A stretch of 64,000 nucleotides of DNA from Glaciihabitans tibetensis (GTDB lineage: Bacteria; Actinomycetota; Actinomycetes; Actinomycetales; Microbacteriaceae). The position numbers and the translations under genes are program-made. The stretch is taken from assembly GCF_003003265.1 (NCBI RefSeq), contig NZ_PVTL01000001.1, forward strand, positions 1 to 64,000. Reading direction: 5' to 3'. The notes beneath the pieces were generated by a model. It worked only from the letters and a program-made list of their open reading frames with translations. It was not told the DNA's origin and made no database searches. This document shows positions 9,056 to 16,992 of this stretch, piece by piece. The first letter of the stretch is position 1. The number at the start of each line of letters is the position of its first letter.

Positions 9056-10057
9056 ATGAGCCCATTCTCCATCGGGTATGCGGCGATGCTCGAACAGTTC
9101 CACCCCACCGAGGCCGTGGCGCTGAGCGCCTACGCCGAGAGCCGCGGGTTCTCCGGCGTCATGGCGACCGATCACTTTCAGCCCTGGGTTCCGCAACAGG
9201 GCGAGAGCTCCTTCGTCTGGAACGTGCTGGCGGCTCTCGGAGAGCGCACCACCGGCGACATCGGCCCGGGGGTGACCGCACCGACGTTCCGCTGGCATCC
9301 GGCGATGGTCGCGCAGGCATCGGCCACGCTCGCCGCCATGTACCCGGGACGGCATTGGCTCGGGCTCGGCTCGGGCGAGGCGTTGAACGAGCACGTGGTC
9401 GGACAGTACTGGCCCGAGGCGCCGGAACGCATCAACCGCCTGTTCGAGGCCATCGACATCATCAAAAAGCTCTTCGCTGCGTCCCTCGCGGGCAAGGACA
9501 CCAAACACGCCGGTCAGTTCTACAAGCTCGAATCCACCCGTCTGTGGACTATGCCGGCGGTGCCGCCCGAGATTCTCGTCGCGACCGCCGGGCCCGTGAC
9601 CGCCCGGCGAGCGGGCAAAAGCGCGGACGGCCTGATCACCGTGGCGGCCCCGCTGGAGAAAATCAGCGGCCTGTTTGCGCGTTTCGCCGAGGGCGCGCGG
9701 GAGGCGGGCAAGGATCCGTCACGCATGCCGAAGGTGCTGCAGCTGCACCTCAGCTGGGCTCCCACCGCGGAGGAGGCGATGCGCAACGCGTTGGTCGAGT
9801 GGCCGAACGGCGCGATGCGCTTTCCCAAAAGCGACATCCGCTCTCCCTACGAGCTTGAACAGATCGCAAAACTGGTGCGCCCCGAGGATTTCGACGGGCG
9901 GATGGTGATCGATGACGATCCCGATGTGCACCGCGAGCACATCCAGCGCTACCTCGATCTTGGTTTCGATCGCATCTACCTGCACAACGTGGGGCGCAAC
10001 CAGCGCGAGTTCATCGACGTCTTCTCCCGCGACGTTCTGCCGAAACTGAGGCGTTAG
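9056..10057 (+). CDS. LLM-class F420-dependent oxidoreductase (FGD-related)
   Basis: A TIM-barrel luciferase-like enzyme of 333 residues, paralogous to the preceding FGD. Glu13, His40 and Trp44 (ATDHFQPW) and a Glu in GSGEALNEH (108) are conserved, indicating F420 rather than FMN. The sugar-phosphate-contacting C-terminal region differs from FGD, so the substrate is probably not glucose 6-phosphate. It resembles the subfamily commonly annotated as TIGR03557-type. The stop overlaps the cofE GTG start by one base, implying coexpression with F420 synthesis. Confidence 0.88.
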   Translation: MSPFSIGYAAMLEQFHPTEAVALSAYAESRGFSGVMATDHFQPWVPQQGESSFVWNVLAALGERTTGDIGPGVTAPTFRWHPAMVAQASATLAAMYPGRHWLGLGSGEALNEHVVGQYWPEAPERINRLFEAIDIIKKLFAASLAGKDTKHAGQFYKLESTRLWTMPAVPPEILVATAGPVTARRAGKSADGLITVAAPLEKISGLFARFAEGAREAGKDPSRMPKVLQLHLSWAPTAEEAMRNALVEWPNGAMRFPKSDIRSPYELEQIAKLVRPEDFDGRMVIDDDPDVHREHIQRYLDLGFDRIYLHNVGRNQREFIDVFSRDVLPKLRR

Positions 10058-10872
10058 TGCTCACCGTTTTTGCCATCCCCGGAATCGGCGAGATCACCGA
10101 GGGTGACGACCTCGCGGCGATCATCGGCGACGCGCTGGTCGCTGCCCATCCGTCCACCTCCCGGCCCGGTGTGGCGGTCGCTGTTCTCGAAGAGGGTGAC
10201 ATCCTCGCCGTGACGTCCAAAATCGTCAGCAAGGCGGAGGGGAGGATGATCCGTGCCGCAGATCGGGAACAAGCGATCACCGACGAGACCGTGCGCGTCG
10301 TCGCCAGCCGGGTGCATCCCGGTGGCGTGACCCGTATCGTCGAGAATCGCCTGGGCATCGTCGCCGCCGCGGCCGGGGTTGACGCGAGCAACACCCCGGA
10401 GGGCACGGTACTGCTGCTGCCCGTGGACCCGGATGCCTCGGCCGCTCGTCTGCGGCAAGCTCTGCAGTCGCGGTTCGGAGTGAAACTCGGCATTGTGATC
10501 ACCGACACGCTCGGGCGTGCCTGGCGGGAAGGTCAGACCGACGCGGCCATCGGAGGTAGCGGCGTGCGGCTCATCGACGACCTGCGGGGAACCCACGACA
10601 CGCAGGGGCGCGTGCTCGACGTGACCGCACCGGCGGTCGGCGATGAGATCGCGGCCGCAGCGGACCTCGTCAAGCGCAAGAGCGACGGGCTTCCTGTCGC
10701 GGTGGTGCGGGGACTCGGGCACCTGCTCGACACAGACGCGCCCGGCGCCCGGATTCTCAACCGCAACGGACCGACGGACATGTTCCGTCTGGGCACCGCG
10801 GAGGCCTGGCAGGAGGGGTACGCGGCGGGGGTGGCCGCTGCTGCTGGCGAGAACCACACATCAACGCGATGA
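10057..10872 (+). CDS. cofE: Coenzyme F420-0:L-glutamate ligase
   Basis: GTP-dependent addition of glutamate residues to F420-0, giving the polyglutamate tail. The 271-residue protein shows PGIGEI near residues 8-13, [17 protein letters not shown], and the [15 protein letters not shown] motif of the CofE/FbiB ligase domain. It is a stand-alone ligase: the C-terminal FMN-binding nitroreductase-like domain that mycobacterial FbiB carries is absent. GTG start overlaps the upstream stop by one base, and the end overlaps cofC (ATGA). Confidence 0.94.
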   Translation: MLTVFAIPGIGEITEGDDLAAIIGDALVAAHPSTSRPGVAVAVLEEGDILAVTSKIVSKAEGRMIRAADREQAITDETVRVVASRVHPGGVTRIVENRLGIVAAAAGVDASNTPEGTVLLLPVDPDASAARLRQALQSRFGVKLGIVITDTLGRAWREGQTDAAIGGSGVRLIDDLRGTHDTQGRVLDVTAPAVGDEIAAAADLVKRKSDGLPVAVVRGLGHLLDTDAPGARILNRNGPTDMFRLGTAEAWQEGYAAGVAAAAGENHTSTR

Positions 10873-11594
10873 CCGGGTGGATCGTGGTGATCCCGGTGAA
10901 GGGCACCGAGCTGGCGAAGTCCCGGCTGGAGGTATCGCGCGAGACGCGCAGCGCACTCGCGCTCGCCTTTGCCCTCGACACCGTGCGGGCCGTCCTGGCA
11001 GCGGAGCAGGTGGCGGAGGTGCTCGTGGTCACCGCCTCGGAGGTTGTCGACAGCGCCGTCCGAGCCCTTGGAGCGGGGTCGATGCGTGAGTCGGATGCCG
11101 CGGGGCTGAACCGGTCGATAGAACAGGCGATCGCTGTGGCCGAGCGAAACAACCCGGGGGCCCCGGTCGCGGTGCTGCTGGGCGACCTCCCGGCTCTGCA
11201 ACCGCAAGACCTCGACGCCGCGCTGGTCGCCGCAGCCGCGCACCCGCGCGCGATGGTGGCCGACGCGGCGGGCGTCGGCACGGTCCTGCTGTGCGCGCGG
11301 GATGTCGGCACCCACGCCGTTCGCTTCGGCGGACGTTCCCGTGCTGCTCACCTCGCCGAGGGTTATGTCGAGCTTGCTGTCGACGTGCGCTCGGGCCTCC
11401 GCCGCGACATCGACACCGTCGAAGACCTGACTGCGGCGCGCGCCCTGCCGCTCGGCGCCGAGACCCGTCGCGTGCTCGAGCGGCACGCGATCGCCGGTTC
11501 TGCCAACCCGACGGGCGCCAGCACCGGTTCTGCCATCCCGAAAGGCGCCAGCGCCGGTTCTGCCATCCCGAAGGGCGCTACGCCGAGCAGCTGA
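10869..11594 (+). CDS. cofC: Phosphoenolpyruvate/2-phospho-L-lactate guanylyltransferase
   Basis: Makes the guanylylated three-carbon intermediate that CofD transfers to FO (called FbiD when PEP is used). The 241-residue protein has the nucleotidyltransferase opening [14 protein letters not shown] (residues 7-20) and the acidic [13 protein letters not shown] site. The last 32 residues are three copies of a 10-residue repeat (GSAIPKGAS type) encoded by a 30-bp tandem DNA repeat, absent from typical CofC and probably a disordered tail. Whether the substrate is PEP or phospholactate cannot be told from sequence. Confidence 0.92.
   Translation: MTGWIVVIPVKGTELAKSRLEVSRETRSALALAFALDTVRAVLAAEQVAEVLVVTASEVVDSAVRALGAGSMRESDAAGLNRSIEQAIAVAERNNPGAPVAVLLGDLPALQPQDLDAALVAAAAHPRAMVADAAGVGTVLLCARDVGTHAVRFGGRSRAAHLAEGYVELAVDVRSGLRRDIDTVEDLTAARALPLGAETRRVLERHAIAGSANPTGASTGSAIPKGASAGSAIPKGATPSS
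11492..11581 (+). repeat. 30-bp tandem repeat, three copies, in frame in the cofC 3' end
   Basis: GGTTC recurs at 11496, 11526 and 11556, an exact 30-bp period. Each copy encodes ten residues. The copies differ at a few bases, and the array ends a few codons before the cofC stop. It is one of several short arrays at 3' ends of genes in this window. Confidence 0.92.
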
Positions 11595-11596
11595 TC

Positions 11597-11611
11597 CCGC
11601 GATCCTCGCGG
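11597..11611. terminator. Small hairpin between convergent cofC and a membrane-protein gene
   Basis: A perfect 6-bp stem (CCGCGA / TCGCGG) with a 3-base loop lies in the 24-bp gap between two convergent genes and is followed by TTCT. It could act as a weak bidirectional terminator, but there is no strong T-tract. Confidence 0.4.
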
Positions 11612-11618
11612 TTCTCCG

Positions 11619-11900
11619 CTACGGCTGTGGGCCACGCCCGATGATGCCTTGCTTCCCCGCGTCCTTGCCGTGTTCGTCCTCGAAAGACTCGGTATCCCGG
11701 CGGGCGCGACGGAGGGTGCGGACGCTCACAGCGCTGATGAACACCCACCCGGCGGCAAGAACAAAACTGACCGGGTCGAACTCCCGCAGAATCGAGCCCA
11801 CCGCCCACACGACGGCGAGACCGGCTCCGCCCCAGACGCCAAACAAGGCGCGAGTCCGCGCGCGATCGAGAGCCATTCGTTGCTGGATGAGTGACGCCAC
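11619..11900 (-). CDS. Small membrane protein of unknown function
   Basis: A 93-residue protein with two hydrophobic segments (GVWGGAGLAVVWAVGSIL and SFVLAAGWVFISAVSV) separated by a short charged loop, so two membrane helices are likely. The tail is charged and Arg/Glu/Asp-rich. I chose the GTG at 11900 because a purine-rich GGGAGGCGGGG lies just upstream; the frame stays open to a TTG at 11975, which would add 25 residues. Convergent with cofC. I do not recognise a family. Confidence 0.5.
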   Translation of the reverse strand: MASLIQQRMALDRARTRALFGVWGGAGLAVVWAVGSILREFDPVSFVLAAGWVFISAVSVRTLRRARRDTESFEDEHGKDAGKQGIIGRGPQP

Positions 11901-12095
11901 GTGCCCCGCCTCCCGGTTTTCGCCTCCGGTTCCTGCCGCCTGATCCAGTCCGTTCCTTCCATGAGCATAAATCAACGGGCGGGCGCTGTGGTGGTGGGAA
12001 TGGCAAACGTCCCCGAGCTGTTGAAAGAATAGACATACCGCCCCATCACCACTATCCCGCGCTGTCGAGGGACCACACGCATCACGGGAGACACG

Positions 12096-12776
12096 ATGAC
12101 GATTCTGCGCTGGCTATTCGACGCCCAGCTGGTCATCGGCGACCAGACAGTGTTGTGGCGCGAGATCATCGGTAACGTGTTCGGTCTGTTGAGCGCGCTC
12201 GGCGGAATGCGCCGCAGGGCGTGGGCGTGGCCGGTCGGCATCGTGGGCAACGCGCTGCTGCTTACCGTCTTCCTCGGCGCGGTCTTCGACACACCCAACC
12301 CGGTCAACCTGCTTGGGCAGGCCAGCCGCCAGGTGATGTTTATTGCCGTGTCGATCTACGGATGGCGAGCCTGGACCCGCAGCAAAGGCAACGAGGGCAA
12401 AGCGGTCGAGCCGCAGTGGGCGGGTATGCGCACCCGCGTGGTTCTCATCATCGCCCTGGTCGCGGGCACCGCGGTGCTGACGCCGATCTTCCGCGCACTC
12501 GGATCCTACGAGCCGGTCTGGGCCGACGCCTGGATCTTTATGGGATCCCTCCTCGCCACCTACGGCATGGCCAAGGGGTGGGTCGAGTTCTGGTTGATTT
12601 GGGTGGCGGTGGATGTCGTGGGTGTGCCCCTTCTGCTGGGCGCCGGCTATTACGCCTCCGCTTTTATGTACATCTTCTACGGTGCCTTCACCCTCACCGG
12701 CTTCTTCGTCTGGGCGCGAACGCGTCGACGCGCGAACACGATCGCCTCTATTCCCGAGGTGCACACCGTCGGCTAA
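12096..12776 (+). CDS. pnuC: PnuC-family vitamin transporter (nicotinamide riboside or flavin-like substrate)
   Basis: A 226-residue multi-helix membrane protein of the PnuC fold, which moves a nucleoside-type vitamin through a facilitator mechanism driven by intracellular phosphorylation. Family marks are WPVGIVGNALLLTVF, RQVMFIAVSIYGWRAW and the C-terminal WLIWVAVDVVGVPLLL. PnuC members import nicotinamide riboside; the actinobacterial relative PnuX imports riboflavin. Lying between cofC and cofD, it could instead import the deazaflavin FO, a riboflavin analogue; this is inference. The SD-like GGGAG precedes ATG 12096. Its last 13 codons plus stop are duplicated directly downstream. Confidence 0.85.
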   Translation: MTILRWLFDAQLVIGDQTVLWREIIGNVFGLLSALGGMRRRAWAWPVGIVGNALLLTVFLGAVFDTPNPVNLLGQASRQVMFIAVSIYGWRAWTRSKGNEGKAVEPQWAGMRTRVVLIIALVAGTAVLTPIFRALGSYEPVWADAWIFMGSLLATYGMAKGWVEFWLIWVAVDVVGVPLLLGAGYYASAFMYIFYGAFTLTGFFVWARTRRRANTIASIPEVHTVG

Positions 12777-12815
12777 CCGGGCGCGTCTATTCCCGAGGTG
12801 CACGGCGCCGGCTAA
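12738..12815 (+). repeat. 39-bp tandem duplication of the pnuC 3' end including the stop
   Basis: The last 13 codons including the TAA stop (12738-12776) are repeated at 12777-12815, again ending in TAA in the same frame. A third diverged copy, ending in TGA, lies at about 13047-13085. The string TCTATYCCCGAGGTGCAC marks each copy (12747, 12786, 13056). Confidence 0.9.
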
Positions 12816-13133
12816 TCCGAGTGGCCAGTTCGCGTTGGTGCAGTCCGCCGAGGGGACAGCTCCCGTGGGTGAGCCACCATCGAGCGGTCAGTCCCGACGC
12901 GATCCGGGCCGAGAATTTCCCACGCCTGTCCTGTGGATATTGGTGGATGTCGGGTTCTGTCCTGTCGAGCGTGCGCAGCATCGACTGCTGTCCACTCGGC
13001 GTCGCGGTGGCCGGAATTGCTTGCGTGTGAGCGCCGAAGCGCGAACACGATCGCGTCTATCCCCGAGGTGCACAGCATTGGCTGACCCGGCTAGCCTCGG
13101 CTGAACCGGCGAGCGTTGGCTGACCCGTCGAAC
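12816..13133. other. Gene-free gap between pnuC and cofD with scattered repeats
   Basis: About 320 bp between convergent genes without a supportable gene. It contains the third diverged copy of the pnuC tail and, from 13080 to 13130, three to four short GGCTGAMCCG-type repeats. No clear promoter or T-tract terminator was seen. Confidence 0.7.
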
Positions 13134-14132
13134 CTAGAGACTCCGAACCCGGGTCGCGGCGTCCATTGCGTCGGCGGCGAGTTGCTTCGCCGTGGGCACG
13201 TCTCGCATCCACAGGGGTACGACTGTGGTGGCGATGCCCGCCGCCTCCACGTGGCTCGCGACCGCGGCATCCGCTTCGTCAATCAACCACGCGTCGAGAA
13301 GCCCGCCGGCGGCCCTGCTGCCGTAGTGCACAGCCACCGAGTCGGCCGCTGTGGCCACGCCGATGGTCTGGAGGCAGGCGTCGGCCATTCCCCGCACGAC
13401 GGACCCGTTGATGATGGGGGACACTCCCACGACGGGAGCGGATGTCGCCGCCAGCGCCGCACGAATGCCGGGGATGCCCAGAATGGTGCCGATCGACACC
13501 ACCGGGTTCGACGGGGCGACGAGTACAACGTCGGCGGCCGCGATCGCGTCGAGCACGCCGGGAGCCGGCGTCGACCGCTCCACATCGAGTTGGCGGAACT
13601 CGCGCGCCGGGATGGATGCGCGGTGGCGCGTCCACCACTCCTGAAAGTGCATTTCCGTGCCGTCGATGTCGCTGACCACGTGGGTTTCGACCTCGTCATC
13701 GGTCATCGGCAGCAGCCGCACGCCGATGTCCCAGCGCTGCAGAATGCGCTCGGTGGCGGCGCTCAGACTCATTCCCGACCGCAAGAAGTGGGTTCGAGCG
13801 AGGTGTGTGCCGATGTCGAGGTCGCCCAGGGTGAACCACGGCCAGCCCACACCATACGCCTTGAGCTCTCCGCTGACTCGCTCGGTTTCGCCGACACGGC
13901 CCCAGCCGCGCTCCTCGTCGTTCGCTCCCGCGAGCGTGTACATGATCGAGTCGAGGTCGGGAGTGATCCGCAGCCCGGTGAGCCACATGTCGTCGCCGGT
14001 GTTCACGATCGCGGTGATGTGCGCGGTGCTGCCTCCCGCGCCATCCGGGTGCGTCTGCCTGGCCCACGCTCGAACGCCGCGCAGGAAGCGGGCGCCGCCC
14101 ACCCCACCGGAAAGTACTGTGATGTGTGTCAT
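13134..14132 (-). CDS. cofD: 2-phospho-L-lactate transferase (FO to F420-0)
   Basis: Transfers the phospholactyl or phosphoenolpyruvyl group from the CofC product to FO (7,8-didemethyl-8-hydroxy-5-deazariboflavin), giving F420-0 or its dehydro form. The 332-residue length is normal. The glycine-rich LSGGVGGARF (7-16) and NTGDD (44-48) are the conserved CofD substrate sites, and SNPVVSIGTIL occurs in the second half. It is transcribed toward pnuC and cofC. FO synthase (FbiC/CofGH) is not in the window. Confidence 0.95.
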   Translation of the reverse strand: MTHITVLSGGVGGARFLRGVRAWARQTHPDGAGGSTAHITAIVNTGDDMWLTGLRITPDLDSIMYTLAGANDEERGWGRVGETERVSGELKAYGVGWPWFTLGDLDIGTHLARTHFLRSGMSLSAATERILQRWDIGVRLLPMTDDEVETHVVSDIDGTEMHFQEWWTRHRASIPAREFRQLDVERSTPAPGVLDAIAAADVVLVAPSNPVVSIGTILGIPGIRAALAATSAPVVGVSPIINGSVVRGMADACLQTIGVATAADSVAVHYGSRAAGGLLDAWLIDEADAAVASHVEAAGIATTVVPLWMRDVPTAKQLAADAMDAATRVRSL

Positions 14133-14206
14133 ATCGTTTTCAGGTTATCCGGTTCCGGGCGCCGCCTGAAGGAACAACGACATGCCATGCGCGCCGGGTG
14201 CTGAGA

Positions 14207-15241
14207 CTAGAACAGTGTCGGTGGGATCCTGTTCGGCGGAACTAAGCCGGTAAGGGTCACCCGCACCCCGACCACGCGAGGCAACGTCTGCTGTGTGAGT
14301 AGATCACGGCTGACGGCCGCCCAATAATTCAGATCAGAGGTTGGATCTGGTGCCTGGTGCTTGAGCACGATGACTGGGCCGACTGCTTCGGACTTCACAG
14401 TGAGGGAGAGTCCGGCCGCGGCCAGTCCGGCGCGCTCGGCGCGCCGGCACACTCGGAGGGTGCACGCGGCGACCAGCTCAGTGGGAGTCCAATCTGGCCT
14501 TGCGAACCCGGTGATTGACCCTTCAGACGATAAGGACGTCCTTCCCTCAACCGGGTGCAGAGTTGCCTCGTCGGTACCCTCACGGATGCGCTGCAGTCGG
14601 CTGGACATCGTGGTCCCGCAGACTCGCTTTAGCTCATCGGGGGAGATGCGGTCGAGATCGTGAAGACGATGGACGCCAATTAGCCGCAATCGTTCCTTTG
14701 TGTGTGCCCCAATTCCCCATACATCACCCACGGGCAGACTGCTCCTCAATTCCGCCTCCCGTTGTGCATCGATAACGTACAGCCCATCGGGTTTTGCTGC
14801 TCGGGACGCCAGCTTTGCCATCAGCTTCGTTCTTCCGATGCCCACACTCACCGGCAACCCCAGCTCAACCATCGCCCTGCGTCGAATAGTGCGGGCGAGT
14901 TCCACGGCCGCGCCGACGTCTGAGGTGCCGGGGTCAAGGAACCCCTCCTCCATGGAGCCAGGCTCCACTGTGTGCGCGCTTTGGTGGAAGATGTCAAAGA
15001 GAGCGTCGCTGGCTTCTTCGACCTCAGTTCGGGGAACGTCTATCACGACAAGCTCGGGGCAGATGCGCAGCGCCTCGTGCACAAGCATCCCGCCGCGGAC
15101 GCCGCGCGCCCGCGCGGGGTAGTTAGGACTCGCCACGAAGACGTGGGCGCTCACGGCGACAGGAACCGGCACAAGGTCCGGACGCCGGCGCAAGACCACC
15201 GAGGCGAAGAAGGAGTCTGCGTCCGCGTGCAGAAGCACCAT
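14207..15241 (-). CDS. Y-family DNA polymerase (DinB-like) with altered active site
   Basis: A 344-residue translesion polymerase relative. It has Asp7 and Asp9 in HADADSFFASV, YPARARGVRGGM (finger region), VGIGRTKLMAKLASRAAKPDG and the helix-hairpin-helix DVWGIGAHTKERL. The second catalytic motif, normally S-I-D-E, reads SMEEGFLD, so the first carboxylate is Glu98 not Asp while Glu99 is kept; Glu16 after FFASV is Val. Start is ATG 15241: AGGAGG sits six bases upstream, inside an alternative longer frame from 15256. It ends PPTLF, a possible degenerate clamp-binding tail. Activity could be weak or specialised. Confidence 0.85.
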   Translation of the reverse strand: MVLLHADADSFFASVVLRRRPDLVPVPVAVSAHVFVASPNYPARARGVRGGMLVHEALRICPELVVIDVPRTEVEEASDALFDIFHQSAHTVEPGSMEEGFLDPGTSDVGAAVELARTIRRRAMVELGLPVSVGIGRTKLMAKLASRAAKPDGLYVIDAQREAELRSSLPVGDVWGIGAHTKERLRLIGVHRLHDLDRISPDELKRVCGTTMSSRLQRIREGTDEATLHPVEGRTSLSSEGSITGFARPDWTPTELVAACTLRVCRRAERAGLAAAGLSLTVKSEAVGPVIVLKHQAPDPTSDLNYWAAVSRDLLTQQTLPRVVGVRVTLTGLVPPNRIPPTLF

Positions 15242-15451
15242 CAAGATCCTCCTCATCTTCTGTGTTTACGCCAAAGGTGCGCGGGGTGCGGATTGGACGA
15301 GCCTTCATCGCGCCAAGCGTCAGCCACCGCGATGAAAGTGAGACGCAATTGGGTGATGGTTTGACACGGCATTATGCGGAAAGTCGTGCTCATCGCCGGT
15401 GGCCAATTCTTGTTAATTTAGCGGGTTCCCGGCCTAATACTCGGCACAGTA

Positions 15452-15655
15452 CTATGCCGCGGGCGGGGGTGGTGGATGAGGAAAGAATCCGTAGCGAAGT
15501 GAACTCGACGCCGACTTGCTGAGTTCGATTTCCTGAAGCCCTTCGCCCTGGGAGGCCGACGGATTCACGTTCTCCATCACGATGACTTGCACATTTGATG
15601 CGAGGTCTTCGAAGGACGCGTAGAAGCGTGCGGAGAAGTTTGGCGGGTCTATAGA
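15452..15655 (-). pseudogene. Possible C-terminal remnant of an AAA/SMC-like ATPase
   Basis: An open frame on the minus strand contains NFSARFYASFEDLA, then QVIVMENVNPSASQGEG and finally LRYGFFPHP. This order (RFY...DL..., QVIV.EN..PP, RYGFFP) resembles the very C-terminus of uncharacterised bacterial AAA ATPases. Upstream the frame is low-complexity Pro/Ser/Thr and lacks Walker motifs, so any gene is truncated. The segment is lower in GC than its neighbours. The match is from memory of the family and weak; it could be chance. Confidence 0.3.
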
Positions 15656-15862
15656 GGGAGGATCTGACGACGAGGTAGTGCAAGCTCTAGTCGATGGAGC
15701 AGTATCAGGATTTATGAGGGGTCTCGTCGGCGGACTTGCCGTCGACGGTATTTCGAAGATCGTAAGAGCAAGGACGTAAGGAGATAGGGGAATGAGAGCC
15801 ACTGTGATGGGCCGAAAAATATGACAATCTCCCTAGCGTCCAGTCAGGGCCCGGAACGCTGG

Positions 15863-15881
15863 GCGCCCCGTAATGGGGCGC
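15863..15881. terminator. Hairpin upstream of moxR
   Basis: A perfect 7-bp stem, GCGCCCC / GGGGCGC, with loop GTAAT. No T-tract follows on either strand, so it may be a structure in the moxR leader or an operator rather than an intrinsic terminator. Confidence 0.35.
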
Positions 15882-15946
15882 GGCTCGAGCGAATATCAGC
15901 GTATTGACAGGCGCCGCATAGGGTCGACTCTGGCAGACTCGGCTAG

Positions 15947-16987
15947 GTGAACTCTTTTCCCGCCAAGTTCGAGCGGGGGCATGCCGACGTCGCGTTGGCC
16001 AGCGCCCTCCCCATGCCCGAGGACGAGTTCCTCGGGGCCGCGCACCAAATTCTCGCGGCCATTGAAACCGTCATTGACGGAAAGCGGGAAGCGGTCGAGA
16101 TCGCCCTCACCGTTCTCCTCGCGGAGGGGCACCTGCTCATTGAGGATGTCCCCGGTGTGGGCAAGACGATGCTCGCGCGGGCGCTGGCCCGCAGTGTCGA
16201 CTGCTCGGTCTCGCGCATCCAGTTCACCCCCGACCTGCTGCCCTCCGACATCACCGGGGTGTCGGTCTTCAACCAGTCCGACCGCGAGTTCGAGTTCAAG
16301 CCCGGCCCGGTGTTTGCCAACATCGTGATCGGTGATGAAATCAACCGCGCCTCGCCCAAGACCCAGTCGGCACTGCTCGAGTCGATGGAGGAGCGCCAGG
16401 TGACCGTCGACGGTAAAACGTACGAGCTGGCCCGACCGTTTACGGTCGTCGCAACGCAGAACCCGATCGAGATGGAAGGCACCTACGCGCTCCCCGAAGC
16501 GCAGCGTGACCGCTTTATGGCCCGAATCTCGATGGGCTACCCCGATCCCGCCGCCGAACTCGCGATGCTGCGCACGCGGGCGACCTCCAGCCCGCTGGAC
16601 GCGATCTCACCCGTCGTGGGCAACGCCGAACTCGAGTCGATGATCGCGACGACCCGCAATGTCTTCGCCAGCCCCGTGATCGAGCAGTACGCCGTCAGCA
16701 TCTCGCAGGCCACGCGCCGCGATCCCGACCTCCGCCTCGGAGCGAGCCCCCGGGCGACGCTGCAGCTGGTGCGCGCGGCCAAGACCCGCGCGGCACTTGA
16801 TGGTCGTGCCTTCGTTCTGCCCGATGACATCATCGCGCTGGCTATTCCCGTGCTGGGCCACCGGCTCATCGCAGCGGGCCGGGCCGGCGCGACCATCGGC
16901 GGATACTCCGGCGCGACCGTCGCCCAGATCATCACGCGGATCGTCGCGGACACCCCGGTTCCGCTGACCTCCCGCGGTGTGCTGTAG
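15947..16987 (+). CDS. MoxR-family AAA ATPase
   Basis: A 346-residue AAA+ ATPase thought to act as a chaperone or metal-insertion motor for partner proteins. Walker A is EDVPGVGKTML (about 66-76), Walker B VIGDEINR, followed by the MoxR signature SPKTQSALLESMEERQVTVD and sensor TQNP. It is first in a tight three-gene operon with a DUF58 protein (5-bp gap) and a transglutaminase-like membrane protein. This trio is widespread in actinobacteria and is linked to envelope processes, with exact targets unknown. Start GTG 15947. Confidence 0.92.
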   Translation: MNSFPAKFERGHADVALASALPMPEDEFLGAAHQILAAIETVIDGKREAVEIALTVLLAEGHLLIEDVPGVGKTMLARALARSVDCSVSRIQFTPDLLPSDITGVSVFNQSDREFEFKPGPVFANIVIGDEINRASPKTQSALLESMEERQVTVDGKTYELARPFTVVATQNPIEMEGTYALPEAQRDRFMARISMGYPDPAAELAMLRTRATSSPLDAISPVVGNAELESMIATTRNVFASPVIEQYAVSISQATRRDPDLRLGASPRATLQLVRAAKTRAALDGRAFVLPDDIIALAIPVLGHRLIAAGRAGATIGGYSGATVAQIITRIVADTPVPLTSRGVL

Positions 16988-16992
16988 CCAAC

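Larger units (their letters stand above)
15257..15946. other. Gene-poor 690-bp region, lower GC
   Basis: Between the divergent polymerase and moxR genes. Apart from the possible ATPase remnant and a hairpin (15863-15881), I see no convincing gene: the frames lack good start sites and coding character. Local AT-rich stretches (for example near 15410 and 15820) differ from the surrounding high-GC genes, compatible with decayed transferred DNA. Confidence 0.6.

Noticed and set aside
15941-16000. Later ATG start for moxR
   Set aside because: The GTG at 15947 keeps the family N-terminus before the Walker A motif; no better SD-ATG pair was seen.
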